Below, one piece after another: positions 54,846 to 61,587 of a DNA stretch of 64,000 bases. The stretch is from Bacteroidia bacterium (GTDB lineage: Bacteria; Bacteroidota; Bacteroidia; J057). Each line of letters begins with the position of its first letter. Position 1 is the stretch's first letter. The notes beneath the pieces were generated by a model. That model did no database searches, was not told the origin of the DNA, and saw only the letters and a list, made by a program, of their open reading frames with translations. The DNA lies in NCBI GenBank assembly GCA_033391075.1, contig JAWPMV010000001.1, forward strand, positions 868,001 to 932,000, written 5' to 3'. A program made the translations under genes and the position numbers.

Positions 54846-56195
54846 TTAGAAAGTTGGGAGGTATTTTCGGTAGAAAAATAAGGCATGTGTACCCCTGTTT
54901 TCGATGGAGTCCTTCGCTATTTTAAGGTAGGAAGTATAGTGGCCACTCGTGTATAATTGATTTCCGGAATGCTTCATGATTCGGATATCAGTATTTGGAC
55001 CGTGGGAAGGGAGAATTCGCTTAGAGCTTCTTCTATCTTGATCCAGGCCAATAAGAAAAGCCTGATAACCCGGACTTCGTATGGTATCTCCCAGCAAGCT
55101 GAAATTACCCATACCTTTACCCGATATCCAAAGTTCCCCATTGTCTGACTGACTCATCCGAAAAATTTGTCCTTTCACCTGGCTGGTACTGATGACTTCT
55201 TCCTGGCGTATTTCTCCTGTATCAGATATAGAGAAAAGGCCAATATCACTTAGAAATCGATCCCCCATTTTGTCCTGGGTATCTGGATTGTCCTCCTTTA
55301 TGAGTGCCAGCATCTTATTATTAGCTCCCAAAGTCAAATCGCTAATGCCTTCATTGCTGCGATATCCATATCTAAGGAATCCTTTATATCCGATCTGTTT
55401 GGACCAAATTTCCTCTTCGCTGATTTTCGTTAGGAAAGCATCCTGATCGAAAGGACTGCTGGTTTGGAATCTATCCTTCTCGAAGGAAAATTCTTCTGTG
55501 AAATCTCCTCCGACCCAAAAGCTTCCATTTTCATCGCTACTCATGCATTGCACATTTCCTTGTATGGGTTTGCCCCATTTTGAGTTTCCTTCCCGATCCA
55601 GAAGAAGTAGCATATTTTGCCTTTCTCCTTGTCCGCTAAATTCCATCCCACCTAAACGGGCTCTCTTTCCTATTTGTGCTGCCATTAACATTTCTCCCTG
55701 CAAATTTGTATGAAGGTTGAAAGCAGTGATTTCTCCTCTTGGTTTTTCCAGGTATTCGGTCTTACCGTTTTGGTCTATCCTGGCCCAAAACATGGCTGAT
55801 GTTGTACTTTCGATCTTATGACCGTCCCAGTTTAAGCTTCCTTGAAAAAATCCACAAACCCAGAGCTTCCCTTCTGGGTTTTTGTTTATGGCTAATGCCC
55901 TGCCAGTACTCATTTGCCCTTTCTCCCAAATGATTTTACCCAGTGGAGATATTTTTAAGATTAAGATGCGATCCAGTGCCCCTTCTTTTTGCTGAAAAGA
56001 GGCCAAATACATATTGCCTTCCTCGTCTGTTACAAAGTCGGAAAATAAGTTGCTACTGATCCGGGAAGTAGTCCTGAGGTGATATAGGCCATCTTTTTTG
56101 AGAGGATCTGGGGGGAGGGAATCTGTAGCTTTTCGTTTGCCTTCACAAGAAAACAGCAAAAATAAAACGATCAGTACATCCAGTCTTAACTTCAT
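54846..56195 (-). CDS. Lipoprotein with propeller-like repeats
   Basis: A 449-residue exported lipoprotein with the signal MKLRLDVLIVLFLLFSCEG and lipidated C17. The mature part has repeated units, such as GKLWVCGFFQGSLNWDGH, GSFWVGGDFTEEFSFEKDRF and GELWISGKGMGNFSLLGDT, that match beta-propeller or SBBP-like repeats. The fold suggests a binding or scaffold role at the cell surface. I chose ATG at 56195; a longer start at 56243 adds an unlikely leader. Tight spacing to the MFS gene suggests an operon. Confidence 0.72.
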   Translation of the reverse strand: MKLRLDVLIVLFLLFSCEGKRKATDSLPPDPLKKDGLYHLRTTSRISSNLFSDFVTDEEGNMYLASFQQKEGALDRILILKISPLGKIIWEKGQMSTGRALAINKNPEGKLWVCGFFQGSLNWDGHKIESTTSAMFWARIDQNGKTEYLEKPRGEITAFNLHTNLQGEMLMAAQIGKRARLGGMEFSGQGERQNMLLLLDREGNSKWGKPIQGNVQCMSSDENGSFWVGGDFTEEFSFEKDRFQTSSPFDQDAFLTKISEEEIWSKQIGYKGFLRYGYRSNEGISDLTLGANNKMLALIKEDNPDTQDKMGDRFLSDIGLFSISDTGEIRQEEVISTSQVKGQIFRMSQSDNGELWISGKGMGNFSLLGDTIRSPGYQAFLIGLDQDRRSSKRILPSHGPNTDIRIMKHSGNQLYTSGHYTSYLKIAKDSIENRGTHALFFYRKYLPTF

Positions 56196-56326
56196 ATTAA
56201 TGAATCTACTCAAAAAATAGAGGAGGAGAAAAAATGAAAACAAGGAAGAAGAAAGAGAGAGCTATAAAGGTTTCTCCTTTGCATAGTCCACTTGTTCTTT
56301 CAATTTTCCGGAACACAAGAACTCCT

Positions 56327-56950
56327 TCAATCTTTCGCTTCCTCATAGGGAAACTTTACTCCGTGAAACCAGCACAAGGGTCCCAACATGGCATATACGA
56401 TACCAGGCAATGCATAGAACAGGCCTATTTTAAAGGAAGCCAGTAGCATCGAGACTATTCCCATAAAGACAAAAATCCCAAAATGCCGCATGTAAAACAG
56501 AAGCTTTTTTCTAGGAACAGCTTCCTGTGTTTTGAGACCCGCCCTTCCATACATGAGCGTGATACATAGAAACATCAGGGAGAATCCCAGGCTGTATAAT
56601 TGGAAAAGGGTGGAGAAGTCATCTATGCTTATGGCTTTTCCCATGAAAGGTAAATTTGCCAGAAACTTGAGGGGATAAACAAAATAAAGGACCACAAATA
56701 GCAAGAACATATTGAAGGCGATCACCCAATTGTCCACATAGTCAGTTCGGCGAAAGAAATTGTAATGCACTTTCCAAATCAGAATGAGGGCAAAAAAACT
56801 GATTCCAAAACTCAGAAATCCACTCAATTGCGCCTTGAGTAATTTAAAACTGGAAGGCACTTCCAGCGAAACCACGAGTAGCGTAGCAGCGAATGCGAAT
56901 ACGGCATCGCTTATGCCTTCAAGACGGCTTTTGGAATGCAGGAAAGTCAT
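56327..56950 (-). CDS. TMEM175/DUF1211 family potassium channel-like membrane protein
   Basis: A 207-residue membrane protein with six predicted segments. RLEGISDAVFAFAATLLVVS matches the first helix with the S-D pair of the bacterial TMEM175 family, whose members conduct potassium. The family has two repeats in animals; the bacterial protein carries one copy and works as a tetramer. The start is ATG at 56950 because a longer frame begins in the GTGTT repeat. Single gene, divergent from the CBU_0592-like gene. Confidence 0.8.
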   Translation of the reverse strand: MTFLHSKSRLEGISDAVFAFAATLLVVSLEVPSSFKLLKAQLSGFLSFGISFFALILIWKVHYNFFRRTDYVDNWVIAFNMFLLFVVLYFVYPLKFLANLPFMGKAISIDDFSTLFQLYSLGFSLMFLCITLMYGRAGLKTQEAVPRKKLLFYMRHFGIFVFMGIVSMLLASFKIGLFYALPGIVYAMLGPLCWFHGVKFPYEEAKD

Positions 56951-56956
56951 AGGATG

Positions 56957-57027
56957 TGTTTTAGTGTTGTCTTTCGGTAGTTCAGTTTTCAATATAAGTG
57001 CAAATTAGATACTTCAACACTTTAACA
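56957..57027. repeat. GTGTT-rich palindromic repeat, copy D
   Basis: TGTTTTAGTGTTG (56957-56969) and CAACACTTTAACA (57015-57027) pair with 11 of 13 matches. It is the weakest copy and sits in the divergent promoter region between the TMEM175-like and CBU_0592-like genes. Confidence 0.4.
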
Positions 57028-57072
57028 GCAGAACAGCTCCCAATTCCTACCCCAAAATGCTTACCTTCGCGC

Positions 57073-57387
57073 ATGGAATTATTTGTAGATATAGTTGGGT
57101 GGATCGGATCAATAGCACTGACTATTGCTTATGTCATGATCAGCAGGGGCAAACTTACGGCTCAAACCTATTTGTACCAGGGATTGAATCTCCTGGGGAG
57201 CATTTGCCTGATAATTAATTCAACCTATTATGGAGCATATCCTTCTACCGCACTCAATATTGTGTGGGTAGGCATTGGTGTTTTTGCCCTGTATAATATC
57301 GCCAAAATAAGCAGAAAAGAAGCGGAGGCTCTGGAACAGGTTTCAACTATTGGAAAGGATGAAGAAGTACCAGGATCTAAGTCATAA
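57073..57387 (+). CDS. CBU_0592 family membrane protein
   Basis: A 104-residue membrane protein with three predicted segments (VDIVGWIGSIALTIAYVMIS, LYQGLNLLGSICLIINSTYY, LNIVWVGIGVFALYNIAKIS) that match the CBU_0592-like family of unknown function. ATG at 57073 is preferred; a longer version would add a poorly conserved leader. Its end overlaps the start of the cyclase gene by 29 bp, so translation is probably coupled. Confidence 0.78.
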   Translation: MELFVDIVGWIGSIALTIAYVMISRGKLTAQTYLYQGLNLLGSICLIINSTYYGAYPSTALNIVWVGIGVFALYNIAKISRKEAEALEQVSTIGKDEEVPGSKS

Positions 57388-58021
57388 TATTCGGGATGGG
57401 CTTATCTCCTACAAAGGTTTGCCTGCTCCTTTGGTTTGTGATTTTCTGAGTCGGGAAGAAAGCCGAAAAACGTATCAGCATGGAGAGACTTTCCATATTG
57501 CAAAAATCGAGATGGTCGCCAATACCGGAACCTATATCGATTGCCCCTTTCATCGATACGAAGAAGGAGAAGGTTTTGGAAGTATTGAAATAGCCAGGAT
57601 GTCAGACCTGGAGGGGATCATGATTTCCGTTTCGCATAAAGATCGCCTGGCTATAGAGAAATCAGATTTTGAAGGACTGGACCTAAAAGGCAAAGCCGTT
57701 TTGGTGCATACCGATTGGGATCAGTATTGGGAACAGGATCAATACTTTGAAAATCACCCTTTTCTAACAGAAGCTGCAGCAGTATACCTCAAAGAACAAG
57801 AGATTTCCTTGTTGGGAATAGATGCGTTAAACGTAGATGATACAAGTGAAAATGCCAGGTCAGTTCACAGTATCTTATTGGGAGCGGGAATTTTGATCGT
57901 TGAACATCTCTGTGAATTGAGCAAAATCAAAGACAAAGAATTTCTCTTTTCAGCTTTACCTCCCAAGTTTGAAGGTGTCGGCAGTTTTCCTGTCCGAGCC
58001 TATGCTGAAATTCTTAGCTAA
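57359..58021 (+). CDS. Cyclase family protein (kynurenine formamidase-like)
   Basis: A 220-residue metal-dependent hydrolase-like protein. YQDLSHNIRDGLISYKG and the region KIEMVANTGTYIDCPFHRY show the cyclase/formamidase pattern, in which HTGTHxDxPxH normally binds metal. Here the first two histidines are replaced (N and Y), while D and the last H are kept. GIDALNVDDTSENARSVHSILLGAGI matches the second conserved block. Such variants occur in Bacteroidota; metal binding may be altered. It overlaps the membrane protein gene upstream. Confidence 0.78.
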   Translation: MKKYQDLSHNIRDGLISYKGLPAPLVCDFLSREESRKTYQHGETFHIAKIEMVANTGTYIDCPFHRYEEGEGFGSIEIARMSDLEGIMISVSHKDRLAIEKSDFEGLDLKGKAVLVHTDWDQYWEQDQYFENHPFLTEAAAVYLKEQEISLLGIDALNVDDTSENARSVHSILLGAGILIVEHLCELSKIKDKEFLFSALPPKFEGVGSFPVRAYAEILS

Positions 58022-58051
58022 AATAAATAGGCAATTGCTGATCTTTTTGGG

Positions 58052-58059
58052 TAGCTTTG
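58052..58059 (+). promoter_or_regulatory. Candidate -7 box (TAGCTTTG) of the radical SAM gene
   Basis: TAGCTTTG fits TAnnTTTG and lies 57 bp before the ATG. A TTG occurs at 58035-58037, only 14 bp before, so the -33 spacing is poor. Confidence 0.3.
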
Positions 58060-58116
58060 CGTAAATTATTGGCAAATGTACCCCAATTTCCAAATTTATT
58101 GGAGGCTTAGCTAAAA

Positions 58117-59181
58117 ATGGAAGAATTTCCCGATTATTTAAAAGGAAGAGGAGCACAGATCAATACGCCAAATCCCTACCTTAAGCAGGAGTATGAAACT
58201 CAGGCTGAGGATGGATTAGATGAGGCTTTGGTACCAAATGCAAAGACCCAGATTTTTTACGAGCATCCCAAGAAAATTCTCAATAAAGTTACGAGTCCGG
58301 ATGTGCCAGCGGATTATTCCATCAATCCTTATCAGGGATGTGAGCATGGTTGTGTATACTGCTATGCGAGAAATGCCCATCAATATTGGGGCTTCTCAGC
58401 GGGGCTGGACTTCGAGCAAAAGATCATTGTAAAAGAAAATGCAGCTGAGCTCCTCAGAAAGGAACTCAATCACAAAAAATGGAAGCCCAGTCCGGTAATG
58501 TTTTCTGGTAATACAGATTGCTATCAGCCACTTGAACGAAAAACTAAAATTACCCGCGCTTGTCTGGAAGTTTTTCGGGAGTTTCATCATCCAGTGGGAT
58601 TGATAAGTAAGAATAGTTTGGTACTCCGGGATTTAGATATCCTCAAGGATATGGCCCGGGAAAATCTCGTTCATGTTTTTATTACAGTTACTACTTTGGA
58701 CGAAAATCTTCGGCGTGCGATGGAACCTCGTACCGCATCTGCAAAACGAAGATTGGAAACCATCCGACAGCTTAATGAAAATGGCATCCCTGCCGGAGCT
58801 ATGTTGGGACCAATTATCCCAGGTTTAAATAGCCATGAAGTTCCCGAACTGGTGAAGGCGGTGGCGGATGCAGGAGCCCAGGCTGTAGGCTATACCTTTG
58901 TGCGATTGAATGGGGCGATCGGCTTGATCTTCGAGGATTGGATCCGAAAAAACTATCCAGATCGTGCAGATAAGGTATTGCATCAGATCAGCGAAGCCCA
59001 TGGAGGAAAATTGAATGATTCGCGCTTTGGCAAACGCATGAGTGGAGAAGGGCCTATAGCAAAAGGAATCTCGGATTTGTTTAAGCTAGCCAAAAAGCAA
59101 CATATGGAAGGTCGGGAATTACCCAAGTATAATCTGGATGCTTATAGAAGGCCTGGAGATGGGCAGCTAAGTTTGTTTTAA
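58117..59181 (+). CDS. PA0069 family radical SAM protein
   Basis: A 354-residue radical SAM enzyme. The cluster motif is GCEHGCVYCYARNAHQYW (CxxxCxxC) in the PA0069/SPL-like type. Other landmarks are DYSINPYQG before the cluster and MLGPIIPGLNSHEVP and TFVRLNGAIG after. The family is related to spore photoproduct lyase, but its substrate in non-spore formers is not known to me. Monocistronic, followed by the palindromic repeat array. Confidence 0.9.
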   Translation: MEEFPDYLKGRGAQINTPNPYLKQEYETQAEDGLDEALVPNAKTQIFYEHPKKILNKVTSPDVPADYSINPYQGCEHGCVYCYARNAHQYWGFSAGLDFEQKIIVKENAAELLRKELNHKKWKPSPVMFSGNTDCYQPLERKTKITRACLEVFREFHHPVGLISKNSLVLRDLDILKDMARENLVHVFITVTTLDENLRRAMEPRTASAKRRLETIRQLNENGIPAGAMLGPIIPGLNSHEVPELVKAVADAGAQAVGYTFVRLNGAIGLIFEDWIRKNYPDRADKVLHQISEAHGGKLNDSRFGKRMSGEGPIAKGISDLFKLAKKQHMEGRELPKYNLDAYRRPGDGQLSLF

Positions 59182-59222
59182 AGAGAAGGGATCGACAAGG
59201 GTGAACAAGGGATCGCAGATGG

Positions 59223-59297
59223 ACCCTTTTGCTGCAAGCCCCATTTCCCTTAATCGATGATTAATGGAAATGCGCACACAAGGCCTAAGACTATATG
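59223..59297 (+). repeat. 75-bp palindromic repeat, unit 1
   Basis: First of two copies offset by 164 bp, differing at a few bases. The core, CATTTCCCTTAATC...GATTAATGGAAATG, is a palindrome with 14-bp arms and one mismatch. The whole unit has ACCCTTTT, GCTGCAAG and AAGGCCTAAGACTATATG on its edges. Confidence 0.85.
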
Positions 59298-59386
59298 AGG
59301 ATGTAAGGAAGGGATCATCCAGATCTGAGTAAAGCTTTGATTCCTACTATACAGCTAGCGTGGATCATGTTTTTGGAGCTTTTCAA

Positions 59387-59522
59387 ACCCTTTCGCTGCA
59401 AGCCCCATTTCCCTTTATCGATGATTAATGGAAATGCGCGCGCAAGGCCTAAGACTATATGGGAGGGTGGGTTGTTTCCATTATTTATTAAATAAGGGAA
59501 ACGGGGTCTGCGGGGAAGGGTT
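59387..59522 (+). repeat. 75-bp palindromic repeat, unit 2, within a larger inverted repeat
   Basis: Second copy of the unit at 59387-59461. In addition, 59386-59418 is complementary to 59489-59522 (AAGGGAAA.GGGG.CTGC...AAGGGTT), so the copy is embedded in an imperfect palindrome of about 135 bp. Between the PA0069 gene and the small gene on the other strand; no gene in it. Confidence 0.75.
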
Positions 59523-59524
59523 CT

Positions 59525-59734
59525 CTAATTGTAGAGCGGGATCTCCGCATGCTCAACAGAGTCTATAGGAAACACCTGGGGATTGATCGCTGCCGAGCTC
59601 CTGGCGTTCAGAATTTCATAACCAAACGTAAAGTCAATCCACAGGATCAATAAAAATCCGATTAGGAGAAGAAAGGTCAATCGGATGGCGATTGCCTTTG
59701 GAGAAAGGGCCCATGTGTTTGTGTTGTAAAGCAT
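59525..59734 (-). CDS. Small single-span membrane protein
   Basis: A 69-residue protein with one membrane segment (about 18-38, IRLTFLLLIGFLLILWIDFTF) and a hydrophilic tail. It lies between the repeat array and the transglycosylase gene on the same strand, 51 bp from the latter's stop. No family recognised. Its short length makes it moderately uncertain. Confidence 0.5.
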   Translation of the reverse strand: MLYNTNTWALSPKAIAIRLTFLLLIGFLLILWIDFTFGYEILNARSSAAINPQVFPIDSVEHAEIPLYN

Positions 59735-59785
59735 GTGCGATTCTTTTAATCGTAACGGTTCATTTTAGGTTTTTACACTGCTTTT

Positions 59786-60667
59786 TTATGGATTATCAAT
59801 AGCAATTTTTTGTATCTCATAAGCGGTTGGAAACATTTTCTTCATTCGTATATCTATATCCAACACACTCACGATTCCATCTTTATTCATATCCAATCCC
59901 GAGTTTTGTCTGTATCTGCGGGAAGGTTTACTAAATAATTTATAGTCTAAACTTCTACCGATCGCTTTGGGGTAAAGTACTGCCAGGTATAAATCTGTCA
60001 GGCTGTTAAACTCTCCCCGCCTTTTGCGAACGGTTTCTAAGTAATTTTCTACCAGTTCCAGTTGCTCTACCGCAGACATATTTTGGATGTCTTTCATATA
60101 GAGCCTTTTCCCCATCCTCATATTGATCTCTCTTACAGTTGGAACCATAAACTGGATCAATCCCACTGCTCCACTTCCTCTATGATTTTCAACAGCTGGA
60201 TTGAAACGCGACTCCATATACATGACAGCCATGAGCCATTCGGGCGCTATGTCCAGCTTCCTGGCTACGTCCTTTACCCCAGCTTCGAAAAGCTCTTTAT
60301 TTTCTACATATGCCGAAGCCTCTTCAATCAGATATAATTCTTCGACGACTTCCGGCTCCGGTAAGGTATAAGCCAAATATACCTCATGCAGGAAATTCGC
60401 CGAAATCAGAAATGCCACAAATCCAACAGCTATGAGAAGCCATTTCTTCGAGAAACTAAAAGAACTTTTGGGACGAAGTACATACTTCTCCAATTGCTTT
60501 TTTCGGTCAAAGGATTTGGCTTTTGGACTGCTTTTTTTCAAGACAGCCAATTGAGATTCCTTCTTTCCTGTACGAAACGGAATTTGAATCCAATATACTA
60601 AAAAAAATAGTAAAATGGAAGGGATCCAGAGGATTTTGCGAAAAATTTTACTAAAAAAATCTTTCAT
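59786..60667 (-). CDS. Lytic transglycosylase (SLT domain) with EF-hand loop
   Basis: A 293-residue membrane-anchored enzyme that cleaves the glycan strands of peptidoglycan. Two membrane segments (about 12-30 and 77-98) precede the SLT domain, in which the catalytic Glu lies in MYMESRFNPAVENH and GSGAVGLIQFM gives the substrate-binding motif. After it, D259-M-N-K-D-G-I-V-S-V-L-D270 is a textbook 12-residue calcium loop (DxNxDGxxxxxD). This is uncommon for the family and resembles a dockerin half. Monocistronic. Confidence 0.85.
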   Translation of the reverse strand: MKDFFSKIFRKILWIPSILLFFLVYWIQIPFRTGKKESQLAVLKKSSPKAKSFDRKKQLEKYVLRPKSSFSFSKKWLLIAVGFVAFLISANFLHEVYLAYTLPEPEVVEELYLIEEASAYVENKELFEAGVKDVARKLDIAPEWLMAVMYMESRFNPAVENHRGSGAVGLIQFMVPTVREINMRMGKRLYMKDIQNMSAVEQLELVENYLETVRKRRGEFNSLTDLYLAVLYPKAIGRSLDYKLFSKPSRRYRQNSGLDMNKDGIVSVLDIDIRMKKMFPTAYEIQKIAIDNP

Positions 60668-60780
60668 TCTAATATTTTTGGCTAATGTAGCTCTTTTTCT
60701 CCTTTAATGACACCATGAGATGTCCTTAAGACGGGAAATTCATGAAAAGTGCACGAAAATTATTCCAATTTTTTTTAGCC

Positions 60781-61482
60781 TTAGCGATCCACAAAACTCT
60801 TGAAGCTTGATTTTGTCTCTTTTCCCCAAACCTTGATATTGTCGACCCTGCCTGTATCATCAAAAGAACCAAAGCCGATCTTGCCGAAATCAAAGTGGCG
60901 ATCTTCGGCTTCCATGATAGGAGCGCTCATATCATCAAAATAGACCTTGATCATACCATCAGCCAGGGTACGTTCAATACGGATCTTGTGGGGCTCATTT
61001 GTTTCTCCCCAATTGATCCCTGGACTGGTCTTGCTGGAAATCTTGGTGCGGGGTTCATCATTGACAATAAATATATTGTGCGCATTATCATCTGTCTTGC
61101 TGGCAAAGTGGACATAGTAGAAATTGCTCGGATCTTTTACCCCAAAAAATACACACATATCACGATGCCCATACTCCTTTCCAGTCTGAACCAGTTCGGC
61201 TTCCAGAATAAAGTCTCCGACTATGAGATCATCAATCAAGGCAATATTGAAGGGTGATCTTACACGGGTCTTATATTTACTTTGCTGAAAAAGTTCGAGG
61301 CTGTTGTTTTTGCGAGTCTCATGTAGTCGCCAGGCATTGGCATCTGTCATGGAAAAAGCAGCCGTATTGTCGGTATGTTCAAAATCTTCGGAATAGAGAA
61401 GCTTATATCCTTCAGGTAATGTTTGGGCCTGTGAAAATGAAAACAGACCTATAAGCAGGAAAAAATAGTAGTAGCGTAGCAT
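60781..61482 (-). CDS. Secreted concanavalin A-like domain protein
   Basis: A 233-residue exported protein with a signal peptide (about 1-19). The mature part has LYSEDFEHTDNTAAFSMTDA, ILEAELVQTGKEYG, MCVFFGVKDPSNFYYVHFAS and IGFGSFDDTGRVDNIKVWGK, the strand pattern of jelly-roll (LamG/DUF1080-like) domains that bind or cleave sugars. No catalytic residues can be pointed at. The role is inferred from fold alone. Isolated by 113 bp from the transglycosylase gene. Confidence 0.7.
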   Translation of the reverse strand: MLRYYYFFLLIGLFSFSQAQTLPEGYKLLYSEDFEHTDNTAAFSMTDANAWRLHETRKNNSLELFQQSKYKTRVRSPFNIALIDDLIVGDFILEAELVQTGKEYGHRDMCVFFGVKDPSNFYYVHFASKTDDNAHNIFIVNDEPRTKISSKTSPGINWGETNEPHKIRIERTLADGMIKVYFDDMSAPIMEAEDRHFDFGKIGFGSFDDTGRVDNIKVWGKETKSSFKSFVDR

Positions 61483-61587
61483 AAGATTGAGTTTGTGTTT
61501 CCTAAATATACAAAAGCTCTAAAATTCTTCGCCCTTTTTTCTATAGCCTAAGGGATTTCCTATTTTGTATAAAATTATTTCTGACGC

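Noticed and set aside
59182-59524. CRISPR-like array from the two repeats
   Set aside because: Two units only, unequal spacing, palindromic core and no cas genes; this is a dispersed repeat, not a CRISPR.
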